From assembly GCF_000429265.1 (NCBI RefSeq), contig NZ_AUBN01000014.1, positions 62,001 through 126,000 on the forward strand: a stretch of 64,000 bases of DNA, written 5' to 3'. Source of the DNA: Actinomyces gerencseriae DSM 6844. Its GTDB lineage: Bacteria; Actinomycetota; Actinomycetes; Actinomycetales; Actinomycetaceae. The notes under the pieces were generated by a model that was not told where the DNA came from, did not search any database, and saw only the letters and a program-made list of their open reading frames with translations. The translations under genes and the position numbers were made by a program. Position 1 is the first letter of the stretch, and each line of letters starts with the position of its first letter. Shown here one piece after another: positions 51,753 through 59,776 of this stretch.

Positions 51753-51841
51753 CGCCCTCGCCCTCGGCCTCGCGCGGAGGACGATCGCCGGCTTTAGCCG
51801 GTTCGTGCGCCCGCGTCGTCGCCCCCGGCCTCGCGCGGAGG
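51753..51841 (+). repeat. spaced repeat pair, 61-bp period
   Basis: CG(CC/TC)(CT/GT)CGCCC(T/C)CGGCCTC ending GCGCGGAGG occurs at 51753-51780 and 51814-51841; the last 16 bp (CGGCCTCGCGCGGAGG) are identical. The second copy forms one arm of the terminator hairpin. Confidence 0.65.
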
Positions 51842-51853
51842 CCGGGGGCGACG
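51817..51853 (+). terminator. strong hairpin after ppa
   Basis: CGTCGCCCCCGGCCTC (51817-51832) pairs perfectly with GAGGCCGGGGGCGACG (51838-51853) around a 5-nt loop, followed by TCTCTC. It lies between two convergent genes and probably terminates ppa. Confidence 0.85.
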
Positions 51854-51883
51854 TCTCTCGCAATCGATCCCTCGATGCGATCC

Positions 51884-51922
51884 CGGCGGTTCCGACCGCC
51901 GTCTGAGTGGTCGGAACCGCCG
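51884..51922 (-). terminator. hairpin after the NlpC/P60 gene
   Basis: CGGCGGTTCCGACC (51884-51897) and GGTCGGAACCGCCG (51909-51922) pair perfectly with an 11-nt loop, 7 bp from the convergent NlpC/P60 stop codon; likely that gene's terminator. Confidence 0.8.
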
Positions 51923-51929
51923 GAGCCCG

Positions 51930-53561
51930 TCAGGGACGCACGGCGTAGGGCATGATGTCGGAGTAGCGCACCGAGGTGATCTGAACGGGGACGCCGAAGG
52001 TCGGCGCCTCGATCATCTCATCGTCGCCCAGGTACATGGCGACGTGGTAGATGCCCTCCTGAGTGCCGTCGGAGGACCAGAAGATGAGGTCGCCGGGCTG
52101 AGCGTCGTCCAGGTCGACTTGCTCCCCCTCTCCGTACTGCACGCGCGAGGAGTGCGTCAGCTCGATCCCGGCGGCCTGGTAGGCGAGCATCGTCAGACCG
52201 GAGCAGTCGACGCCGTCGTAGGATTCTCCGGCCCACACATAGGGCACGCCGAGATAGCTCTGAGCGGCGGAGATCGCGGCCTCGGCGCCCGCACCATGGG
52301 AGGGCGCGGGCTCCGGCTCCGGCTCGGGCGCGGGCTCCTCCTCGGCAGGAGCCGGCTCAGGCTCCGGCTCCGGCTCGGGCGCGGGCTCCTCCTCGGCAGG
52401 AGCCGGCTCGGGCTCGGGCGTCGGGGTCTGCGTGGGCTCGGCCGTCGGCGTGGGCTCGGCAGTCGGCGGCTCAGCCGTCGGCGGCTCAGCCGTCGGCGTC
52501 GCGGAGGGCGCGGGCTCCGGCGTCGCGGACTGCGAGGGCTCGGCCGTCGGCGTGGGCTGGGCGGTCGGCGGCTCGGCAGTCGGCGGCTCGGCAGTCGGCG
52601 TCGCGGGCCGCGTGGGCTCGGCGGAGGGCGCGGCGGTCGGCGTGGGCTCGGCAGTGGGAGAGGCGGACGCCGTCGGCACAGCGCTGGCCGGATCCTGAGG
52701 AGCCGAGGAAGGAGCCGGAGCGGCCCCGACCGCCGCCCTGGCGGCGGCCTCCTCGCGAGCCTTGCGATCGGTCTCGACCTGATCCTGGTGCTTGACCTCC
52801 AGCTCGTAGGTCGTGTTGCGCTGCTCGGCCAGCTGCGTGATGAGGTTGGACCGCTGCGTCCTGGCGTTCGTGACGGCCGTCTGAGCGTTCGTCGCAGCGG
52901 TTTCGGCGGTGCTCCTGGCCTCCTCGGCCTGCGTGGCCGCCGTCTGCTTGTCGGCGACCTTCTGATCGGCCTCCGTCTGCGCGGTGTTAGCCGCGGCCAG
53001 GCACGTCTCGACGGTCTGCATGCGGGAGTCGACGCCGGCCCCGATGTACTCCATGGCGACGGTGGCATCGGAGAGGTCCCCGACCGACTGACTCGTCAGG
53101 AACGGGGTCAGGGCGTCGAGCGGCCCCGTATTGCCCTCCTCGTACGTCTGAGCGACGACACCGCTCAGGTCCTGACGCGCCGTGGCGACATCCGCCGCGG
53201 CGTCGGTGACGGCCTGCTGCGCCGTCTCCGCGTCCGAGGTCGCGTTTTTGAGGTCGTTGGCGGCGACGAGGTAGTCCTCATCGGCCGTCTGGGCCGTCCG
53301 CCGAGCCGACTCGAGGTCGACGTTGAGCTGACTGAGCTGGGCCTCGAGGTCGGCGATGGACGTGGATGTGCTGCTCTCGGTCGTCTTGGACTGGTCGATG
53401 TCATTCTGCGTCACATCGTCGGCCAGAGCAGTGGGGCTCACAGTCGGGGCGAGCGCCAGGGTCAGGGTGAGAGCGGCCAGGGTCGTGCCGAAGCGCTTCC
53501 CTGTCAGCTCGGTGAGGCGCACGGCACCGCGCGGCCGCTGCGTGCGATGGGTCAGGCTCAC
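51930..53561 (-). CDS. RipA-like NlpC/P60 peptidoglycan hydrolase
   Basis: A 543-aa secreted D,L-endopeptidase. A signal peptide ends near TALA-DD (about residue 48). A long coiled coil (about 60-275; ADLEAQLSQLNVDLESARR) resembles the autoinhibitory RipA/PcsB N-domain. About 285-425 is a Pro/Glu/Thr repeat region (PTAEPPTAEP, EPAPAEEEPAPEPEPEPE). The C40 domain has the catalytic Cys in GVDCSGLTMLAYQAAG (about 452), His in IYHVAMYLGDDEMIEAP, and GDLIFW. GTG 53561 follows GGAGACCTT. Likely cleaves cell-wall peptides during septum splitting. Confidence 0.93.
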   Translation of the reverse strand: MSLTHRTQRPRGAVRLTELTGKRFGTTLAALTLTLALAPTVSPTALADDVTQNDIDQSKTTESSTSTSIADLEAQLSQLNVDLESARRTAQTADEDYLVAANDLKNATSDAETAQQAVTDAAADVATARQDLSGVVAQTYEEGNTGPLDALTPFLTSQSVGDLSDATVAMEYIGAGVDSRMQTVETCLAAANTAQTEADQKVADKQTAATQAEEARSTAETAATNAQTAVTNARTQRSNLITQLAEQRNTTYELEVKHQDQVETDRKAREEAAARAAVGAAPAPSSAPQDPASAVPTASASPTAEPTPTAAPSAEPTRPATPTAEPPTAEPPTAQPTPTAEPSQSATPEPAPSATPTAEPPTAEPPTAEPTPTAEPTQTPTPEPEPAPAEEEPAPEPEPEPEPAPAEEEPAPEPEPEPAPSHGAGAEAAISAAQSYLGVPYVWAGESYDGVDCSGLTMLAYQAAGIELTHSSRVQYGEGEQVDLDDAQPGDLIFWSSDGTQEGIYHVAMYLGDDEMIEAPTFGVPVQITSVRYSDIMPYAVRP

Positions 53562-53868
53562 AAGGTCTCCGTCATGTCACGGCGCGTCGCCTTGGTGGAC
53601 GCGCTACTGAATCAATGGACACAATAGTCGCACGCACCTCAAAGTAAAACAAGAACATCATAATTCACATCAGTCACATGCACCCCGGGAGGTGGAGAGG
53701 TGCGCGCAGGCGGGGGCTCGCCGTCGGACCGGGAGCCCCGAACCCGGAGGAGCGGAGCGGGCAACGGATGGAAGCGCACCGACGCGGGCCGATGCCGCTG
53801 CCGCCTCGGCGAGCTGCGGTGAGCTACGGTGAGCGCAGCACCCGGCCACCCGCGCGAAGGAGCGTCAC
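53562..53868. other. divergent promoter region of NlpC/P60 and metY
   Basis: The left part (about 53595-53685) is an AT-rich island with TTGTTT...GACTAT and TATGAT motifs on the minus strand that could serve the hydrolase gene. The right part is GC-rich and contains a GGGGCTC...GAGCCCC hairpin. I looked for an S-adenosylmethionine riboswitch before metY but could not match one. Confidence 0.5.
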
Positions 53869-55227
53869 ATGTCCACCGCCGCCGCAGACACCCCGGCCCA
53901 GCCCACCGCCGCCGATCCGAGCGGCTGGCGCTTCGAGACCAAGCAGGTCCAGGCCGGGCACACCCCCGACGCCGCCACCGGGGCACGGGCCATCCCGATC
54001 TACCAGTCGACCTCCTTCGTCTTCCCCGACGCGGCCGAGGCCGCCGACCGCTTCGCCCTGCGCTCGCTGGGTCCGATCTACACACGTCTCGACAACCCCA
54101 CCAACCAGATCGTCGCCGCCCGCATCGCGGCGCTGGAAGGCGGAGTGGGCGCGCACCTGGTCGCCTCCGGCATGGGCGCGGAGACCCTGACCTTCCTCAC
54201 GCTCGGCGGCGCGGGCAGCTCGATCGTCGCCTCCCCGTCCCTGTACGGCGGCACCGTCAACCTCATGACCCACACCCTGCCCGAGCTCGGCATCACCACG
54301 CGCTTCGTCGAGGACCCGGGCGATCCGGCCTCCTGGACGGCGGCCGCCGACGAGACGACCGTCTGCTTCTTCGGCGAGTCGATCCCCAACCCCAAGGGCG
54401 ACATCCTCGACATCGAGCCCATCGCCGCCGCCGCGCACGCCCGGGGCATCCCGCTCGTCGTCGACAACACCATGGCCTCCCCCTACCTGACCCGACCCAT
54501 CGAGTGGGGCGCGGACATCGTGGTGGAGTCGGCCACCAAGTTCCTGGGCGGGCACGGGTCGTCGGTGGCCGGCGTCATCGTCGACTCGGGCGCTTTCGAC
54601 TACGCCGCCCGCCCCGAGCGCTTCCCCGGCTTCAACACCCCCGACCCCTCGTACAACGGGCTCGTCTACGCCCGCGACCTCGGGGTGGGCGGGGCGATGG
54701 GCGCCAACATGGCCTTCATCCTCAAGGTCCACACCCGGGGGCAGCGCGACCTCGGCTTCGCGGCCTCCCCGATGGACGCCTTCCTGATCGCGCAGGGCGT
54801 CGAGACGCTGTCGCTGCGCATGGAGCGCCACGTCGACAACGCCCTGGCGGTGGCCCAATGGCTCCAGGACCGCCCCGAAGTGGCCGAGGTGCGCTACTCC
54901 GGCCTGCCCTCCAGCCCGTACTACGAGCTTCATCGCACGTACTGCCCGCGCGGCGCGGGGTCCGTCTTCGCATTCGATCTGGCCGGCGGGCGCGAGGCGG
55001 GGGCCGCCTTCATCGACGCCCTGAGCCTGTTCTCCAACCTCGCCAACATCGGCGATGTCCGCTCGCTGTGCGTCCACCCGGCCACCACGACCCACTCCCA
55101 ACTCGACGACGCGGGCCTGGCCAGGGCAGGCATCAGCGCCGGCACCGTGCGCCTGAGCATCGGCATCGAGCACATCGACGACATCATCGCCGACCTCGAG
55201 CGGGGCCTGGCCGCCGCCGCGCGCTGA
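53869..55227 (+). CDS. metY: O-acetylhomoserine sulfhydrylase (PLP-dependent)
   Basis: Makes homocysteine directly from O-acetylhomoserine and sulfide. A 452-aa Cys/Met-metabolism PLP enzyme: IPIYQSTSFVFPDAAEAADRFAL, YTRLDNPTNQ, SPSLYGGTVNL, VVDNTMASPYLTRP, the PLP-lysine in ESATKFLGGHG (about K224), and SLFSNLANIGDVRSLCVHPATTTHSQL, which is the MetY-type C-terminus. ATG 53869 follows GAAGGAG. It works with metX (57302), from which it is separated by two unrelated genes. Confidence 0.94.
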   Translation: MSTAAADTPAQPTAADPSGWRFETKQVQAGHTPDAATGARAIPIYQSTSFVFPDAAEAADRFALRSLGPIYTRLDNPTNQIVAARIAALEGGVGAHLVASGMGAETLTFLTLGGAGSSIVASPSLYGGTVNLMTHTLPELGITTRFVEDPGDPASWTAAADETTVCFFGESIPNPKGDILDIEPIAAAAHARGIPLVVDNTMASPYLTRPIEWGADIVVESATKFLGGHGSSVAGVIVDSGAFDYAARPERFPGFNTPDPSYNGLVYARDLGVGGAMGANMAFILKVHTRGQRDLGFAASPMDAFLIAQGVETLSLRMERHVDNALAVAQWLQDRPEVAEVRYSGLPSSPYYELHRTYCPRGAGSVFAFDLAGGREAGAAFIDALSLFSNLANIGDVRSLCVHPATTTHSQLDDAGLARAGISAGTVRLSIGIEHIDDIIADLERGLAAAAR

Positions 55228-55257
55228 CGCGCCCGCCTCCGCCCCGCCCCCCTCGCG

Positions 55258-55337
55258 CCGAGATCGGTCCGGTTCCGTGCCGAGATCGGTCCGGTTCCGC
55301 ACCGAGATCGGTCCGGTTCCGCACCGAGATCGGTCCG
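55258..55337 (+). repeat. 22-bp GAGATCGGT repeat, locus 6 (cleanest copy)
   Basis: Four units of CCGAGATCGGTCCGGTTCCG plus TG or CA in exact 22-bp tandem between metY and the TetR gene. This is the best-preserved locus of the family. Confidence 0.92.
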
Positions 55338-55435
55338 CTCTCCCGCCGCAGGGCCCACGACGGGAGGATCGCGATCGAGCTCGCACACCCCCTGCGAGCA
55401 CGGCGCGGCGCCGGCGCCGGTGCTACCATCGACTC

Positions 55436-56116
55436 ATGGCTAACGTTCGTTCGCCTTCGACGCGGGAGCACCTTCTCGACGCCGCCCTGACTCGCTTCTC
55501 CCGCGATGGCTTGGATGGGACATCGATCCGCGACCTGGCCCGCGACGTCGGCATCCGCGAGAGCTCGGTGTACAAGCACTTCGCCTCCAAGCAGGCGATC
55601 TTCGACGCCCTCCTGGAACGCGCCGACGCGCGCCTCGCCGCCGTCGCCGCCGGCCTCGGAGTCGCCGTCGACTCCCCCGAGTCCGCCCTCCCGGGCTACC
55701 GGGGCATCTCCGAGGGGCGTCTGATCGAGATCGCCCGGGGCTTCCTCGACGCGGTGCTGCACGACGACGAGCTGGCGGCGCTGCGCCGCCTGCTCGTCGT
55801 CCACCAGTACCGCGACCCGCAGATCGGCCGCCGCCTGCGCGACTACTGGGTCGAACGACCGCTGGAGTTCCACTCGGAGCTGTTCGAGCGGCTGATCTCC
55901 GCCGGGGAGCTGCGCCCCGACCTGGATCCCGAGGCCACCGCCCTCGCCTTCTTCGGCCCGGTTCTCATGCTGATCCAGCTCGCCGAGTGCGGTGGCGACG
56001 GCGACCGCGGCGCCGAGGAACGGGCTCGATCCCTGCTGGCCGCCCATGTGCGGCACTTCCGCTCGACCCACCTGCGGCAGCCGATGGCCGACGACGGAGC
56101 GCAGGCCCCGGCATGA
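55436..56116 (+). CDS. TetR-family transcriptional regulator
   Basis: A 226-aa repressor type. The N-terminal HTH is STREHLLDAALTRFSRDGLDGTSIRDLARDVGIRESSVYKHF (continuing SKQAIF), followed by a helical ligand-binding domain. ATG 55436 has no good ribosome-binding site and may be leaderless. Its stop overlaps the ATG of the downstream hydrolase (ATGA), so the pair is co-expressed and probably autoregulated; ligand unknown. Confidence 0.9.
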   Translation: MANVRSPSTREHLLDAALTRFSRDGLDGTSIRDLARDVGIRESSVYKHFASKQAIFDALLERADARLAAVAAGLGVAVDSPESALPGYRGISEGRLIEIARGFLDAVLHDDELAALRRLLVVHQYRDPQIGRRLRDYWVERPLEFHSELFERLISAGELRPDLDPEATALAFFGPVLMLIQLAECGGDGDRGAEERARSLLAAHVRHFRSTHLRQPMADDGAQAPA

Positions 56117-57045
56117 GGCGCGCCCTGCCCGCCGTCGGGCTCCTCGGCACGGGACTGGCCGTCCACGGCGCCGCCCAGGCCCTCCGTCTCAGACGAGCAC
56201 GCACCGCGGCTCGTGCGCGGCTGGCCGGCCGCCCGGTGCAAACGGCCACGCTCGACCACGGCGACGTCGCCTACATCGACCGCGGGCCCGGACGCGAGCG
56301 CACCGGCGAGACCATCCTGTCGGTCCACGGGCTCTACGGCGGCTACGACCAGGCCCTCGACAACGTCGGGAGCCTGTCCGCTCACTGCAGGATCATCGCG
56401 CCGTCGCGCTTCGGCTACCCCGGCAGCGCCGTGCGCGGCGAGGCCTCACCGGCCGACCAGGCCGCCGTCTTCGCCGAGCTGCTCGATCACCTGGGGATCG
56501 AGCGGGTGTTCGTCCTGGGGGCGTCGGCGGGAGGGACGCCGGCCATCCGCTTCGCCCTGGACCACCCGGAGCGCGTCAAGGGACTCATTCTCCTCAGTTC
56601 GGCCGCGCCCTGGCCGTCCCGGCCCACGACGCCGCCCGGTCGCATGGGACCACCGTCGTTCATGAATCACGACTGGCTCATGTGGCTGCTCTCACCATTC
56701 TTCGGGCCCGTCCTGGGCATGGCGCCCGAGACCGTCAACAGCATGCTCCCGCTGGCCGAGCGCAGGGCGGGAGCGGAGATCGACGCCTCCATCACCAACC
56801 GGGATATGGCGGTGCACTTCGAGGACTATCCGATCGAGGAGCTCGAACCTCCCGTCCTGCTCGTGCACGCCAAGGACGACAGGATGGCGGCCCTCTCTCC
56901 CCCAGCGGGGCACGTGCAGGCCTCGATGCACCGGTACCCGGATCTGACGACGGCGATCTTCGACACCGGCGGGCACCTCATCGCCGGCCACGGCCGCCGG
57001 GGCGAGGAGGCGATCCTCCGCTTCATCGAGAAGCACGCCGACTGA
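56113..57045 (+). CDS. alpha/beta-fold hydrolase
   Basis: A 310-aa hydrolase with an N-terminal hydrophobic/basic stretch (VGLLGTGLAVHGAAQALRLRR) that may act as a membrane anchor. The fold shows SVHGLYGGYDQ (oxyanion region), the nucleophile elbow GASAGGTPA (about S136), the acid in LVHAKDDRM and the His in DTGGHLIAGHG. It is co-transcribed with the TetR regulator. Substrate unknown. Confidence 0.88.
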   Translation: MRRALPAVGLLGTGLAVHGAAQALRLRRARTAARARLAGRPVQTATLDHGDVAYIDRGPGRERTGETILSVHGLYGGYDQALDNVGSLSAHCRIIAPSRFGYPGSAVRGEASPADQAAVFAELLDHLGIERVFVLGASAGGTPAIRFALDHPERVKGLILLSSAAPWPSRPTTPPGRMGPPSFMNHDWLMWLLSPFFGPVLGMAPETVNSMLPLAERRAGAEIDASITNRDMAVHFEDYPIEELEPPVLLVHAKDDRMAALSPPAGHVQASMHRYPDLTTAIFDTGGHLIAGHGRRGEEAILRFIEKHAD

Positions 57046-57186
57046 CGCCGGTTGCGCCAAGGGCCCGGAGGTCCCGCATGCCTCGCCACTCGAGCCAGTG
57101 CTGTATACCTCTGAGCGGCGAACCACCGGTCCAAGTGGCGAAGCACTCGCTCGGGCCGCCCGAGCGGCCCCGCAACCGACCTCGCC

Positions 57187-57278
57187 GGAGTCCCCGTGCG
57201 CCGGGCGGCCGCAGGGCGAGCTGCTGGGGCGCGGGGCGCGTTCGCGGAGTCCCCGTGCGCCGGGCGACCGCAGGGCGA
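57187..57278 (+). repeat. spaced 33-bp repeat pair, 59-bp period
   Basis: GGAGTCCCCGTGCGCCGGGC followed by G(G/A)CCGCAGGGCGA occurs at 57187-57219 and 57246-57278 with one mismatch and an unrelated 26-bp spacer, immediately upstream of metX. Confidence 0.85.
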
Positions 57279-57301
57279 TCGCCGGAACAACGCGCGATAC
57301 G

Positions 57302-58606
57302 ATGACCGCCATGACCTCGCCCTCCCCCGCCCCCGGCGTCGGCACCGCGGCCCTCAAGCTCGTGGACCGTCGGGCGGGCTCCCCCACCGGGGCGTGGCGC
57401 CCCGGCGACGAGCCCGGCCACCGCCGCTTCGTGGAGATCGGCGACCTGCCCCTGGAGTCCGGCGAGGTCCTGCCGGACACCCATCTCGCCTTCGAGACCT
57501 GGGGCGCGCTCAGCCCGGAGCGCGACAACGCCGTCCTCGTCCTGCACGCGCTGACCGGGGACTCCCACGTCACCGGCGACGCCGCCCCCGGGCACCCCGC
57601 CCCGGGGTGGTGGAACGCCCTGGTCGGGCCCGGCCGCGCCATCGACACCGACCGCTACTTCGTCGTCGCAGCCAACATCCTGGGCGGGTGCCAGGGATCG
57701 ACGGGGCCCTCCTCCATCGCCCCCGATGGCCGCCCCTGGGGCTCGCGCTTCCCGTGGCTGACCACCCGCGACGCCGTCGAGGCCGAGACGCGACTCGCCG
57801 ACGCCCTGGGCATCGCCGCCTTCCACCTGGTCATCGGCGCCAGTCTGGGCGGGCATCGCGCCATCGAGTGGGCCGTCAGCCACCCGGAGAGGGTGCGCAA
57901 CCTGGCGCTCGTGGCCACCGGCGCCTCGACCACCGCCGACCAGCTCGCCTGGTGCCACCTCCAGGAGCTCGCCATCGTGGCCGACCCGTACTTCTTCGAC
58001 GGCGACTACTACTCCCATTCCGTCGGCCCCGTGCGCGGCCTGGGCCTGGCGCGGGCGCTGGCCCATACGACCTACCGCAGCGCCGCCGAGCTCGACGCCC
58101 GCTTCGGACGGTCCCACCAGGACGACGAGGACCCCGCCGTCGGCGGCCGCTACCAGATCGAGTCCTACCTCGACTACCACGCCGGCAAGCTGCTGGCCCG
58201 CTTCGACGCCAACACCTACCTCATCGTCACCCACTCGATGATGGTCCACGACGTCGGCACCGGGCGCGGCGGCATCCGGGCCGCGCTGAGCACCGTCACC
58301 GCCCGCGCTCTCGTCGTCGACGTCGATTCCGACCGCCTCTTCCAGCCCGCGCAGGCCGAGGAGCTCGCCGACGGGATTCCGGGGGCGCGCCGCGAGACCA
58401 TCCACTCCCTGCACGGGCACGACGGCTTCCTCATCGAGACCGAGCAGATGGAGGCGATCCTGCGCCGATTCCTCGCCGGGGCCGAGTCGGGGGACCGGAC
58501 GGGGGCCGCAGCGACTCGGCAGGGAGCGGACTCGGGACGTCGAACCGGCTCGGAGACGGCCCGGTCCGGGACCGGGACGGCGCCCGGCGCGGAGGCCGGG
58601 GGGTGA
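57302..58606 (+). CDS. metX: homoserine O-acetyltransferase
   Basis: Transfers acetyl from acetyl-CoA to L-homoserine, supplying MetY. The 434-aa alpha/beta-fold enzyme shows LPDTHLAFETWGALS, LHALTGDSHV, NILGGCQGSTGPSS, the nucleophile elbow GASLGGHRAIEW (about S179), and the acid/His in VDVDSDRLF and LHGHDGFLIE. The last ~45 residues are a disordered Gly/Arg/Thr tail. Starts at 57302 and 57311 (MTAMTSP) are both possible. The stop overlaps the next gene (GTGA). Confidence 0.93.
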   Translation: MTAMTSPSPAPGVGTAALKLVDRRAGSPTGAWRPGDEPGHRRFVEIGDLPLESGEVLPDTHLAFETWGALSPERDNAVLVLHALTGDSHVTGDAAPGHPAPGWWNALVGPGRAIDTDRYFVVAANILGGCQGSTGPSSIAPDGRPWGSRFPWLTTRDAVEAETRLADALGIAAFHLVIGASLGGHRAIEWAVSHPERVRNLALVATGASTTADQLAWCHLQELAIVADPYFFDGDYYSHSVGPVRGLGLARALAHTTYRSAAELDARFGRSHQDDEDPAVGGRYQIESYLDYHAGKLLARFDANTYLIVTHSMMVHDVGTGRGGIRAALSTVTARALVVDVDSDRLFQPAQAEELADGIPGARRETIHSLHGHDGFLIETEQMEAILRRFLAGAESGDRTGAAATRQGADSGRRTGSETARSGTGTAPGAEAGG

Positions 58607-59661
58607 GCGCGTCCGCACCGGTCGGCGCCTGGGGCCCCGACCTCCTCGGCCCCGGCTTCGAGGCGCGCACGCTCGAGCTCCTGCCCGACGAGGAGGACGA
58701 CGGCGCGGTCGCCACGCTGGTGCGGCACATGCCCGCCTCGGATCCCGGCGCCCTCGCGGGCACACCGACGCGGACGACCTTCGCCCTGCTGTACCTGCAT
58801 GGCTGGAACGACTACTTCTTCCAGAGGGACCTGGCACGGGAGATCTCGCGCCTGGGCGGGGCCTTCTACGCCCTGGACCTGCGTCGCTACGGGCGCTCGC
58901 TGCGCGAGGGGCAGATGCTCGGGTGGATCACCTCGCTGACCGACTACGACGAGGAGATCGATCTGGCCCTGGCGGCCATCCGGGCCGAGCGCGGTTGGGG
59001 CACCGACGTCGTCCTGTGCGGGCACTCCGCCGGCGGGCTCACCGCCTGCCTGTGGGCCGACCGCCACCCCGGAGCGCTGGCGGCGCTCATGCTGAACTCG
59101 GCGTGGCTGGAGCTCCAGGGATCCGTGCCGGTGCGCATGATCGGCGAATCGGTCGTCAGGACGCTGGCGCGGCGCGACCCGCGCATGTCCATCCCGACCC
59201 CCGCCTACGCGCCCGAGGCGCTCTTCCGCATCACGGACGGGTGGACGGAGCGCGACGGCGAGCTGCCGGACCCGTCCTGGGCGGACGACCCCTACGTCAC
59301 CGGATGGGGCATCGAGCCCCGGTGGTCGTTCCTGCCGTCCGCACCGATCCGTCCGGGCTGGCTGCTGGCCATCCTGGACGGGCAGGCGCGCGTGGCCGCC
59401 GGACTCGACATCCGCTGCCCGGTCCTGTCGATGGGATCGGCGCGCAGCCACCTGGGGGTGACGCGGACGGAGGACTCGCGGTGCACCGACACCATTGTGG
59501 ACGCCGACGCGACGGCCCGCCGCGCCATCGGACTGGGCAAGCTCGTGACGGTGGCGCGGTTCGACGGCGGCGTGCACGACCTGGTGCTGTCGGCCCCGCC
59601 CGTGCGCGAGCAGGTCTTCGCCGCCATGCGGCGGTGGCTCGGCGGCTACGTCCTGCGCTGA
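58603..59661 (+). CDS. serine aminopeptidase / monoacylglycerol-lipase-like hydrolase
   Basis: A 352-aa alpha/beta hydrolase (Hydrolase_4 type): LLYLHGWNDYFFQ near the start, LDLRRYGRSLREGQ, the elbow CGHSAGGLTACLWAD (about S142), and the catalytic His in GGVHDLVLSAPP. GTG 58603 overlaps the metX stop and follows GGAGGCCGG, so it is coupled to metX; whether it has a methionine-related role is unknown. Confidence 0.88.
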   Translation: MSASAPVGAWGPDLLGPGFEARTLELLPDEEDDGAVATLVRHMPASDPGALAGTPTRTTFALLYLHGWNDYFFQRDLAREISRLGGAFYALDLRRYGRSLREGQMLGWITSLTDYDEEIDLALAAIRAERGWGTDVVLCGHSAGGLTACLWADRHPGALAALMLNSAWLELQGSVPVRMIGESVVRTLARRDPRMSIPTPAYAPEALFRITDGWTERDGELPDPSWADDPYVTGWGIEPRWSFLPSAPIRPGWLLAILDGQARVAAGLDIRCPVLSMGSARSHLGVTRTEDSRCTDTIVDADATARRAIGLGKLVTVARFDGGVHDLVLSAPPVREQVFAAMRRWLGGYVLR

Positions 59662-59719
59662 GCCGAGCGCGAGGCGGAGGCCGGGCGGCGGGCGGGCACG
59701 GGGATCCGGGCGCTTGGTC

Positions 59720-59775
59720 GCCGAGATCGGTCGGGTTCCGGCTCGAGTTCGGCGCGGAACCGGACCGATCTCGGC
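59720..59775. terminator. bidirectional hairpin made of two inverted 22-bp repeats (locus 7)
   Basis: One forward copy (59720-59740, GCCGAGATCGGTCGGGTTCCG without more than one mismatch) and one inverted copy (59755-59775) pair over 21 bp with one mismatch and a 14-nt loop. It sits exactly between two convergent genes, the position of a bidirectional terminator. Confidence 0.75.
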
Positions 59776-59776
59776 G

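Noticed and set aside
53690-53868. SAM riboswitch upstream of metY
   Set aside because: The position is right and hairpins are present, but I cannot match the conserved core of SAM-I, SAM-II or SAM-IV. A covariance-model search would decide.
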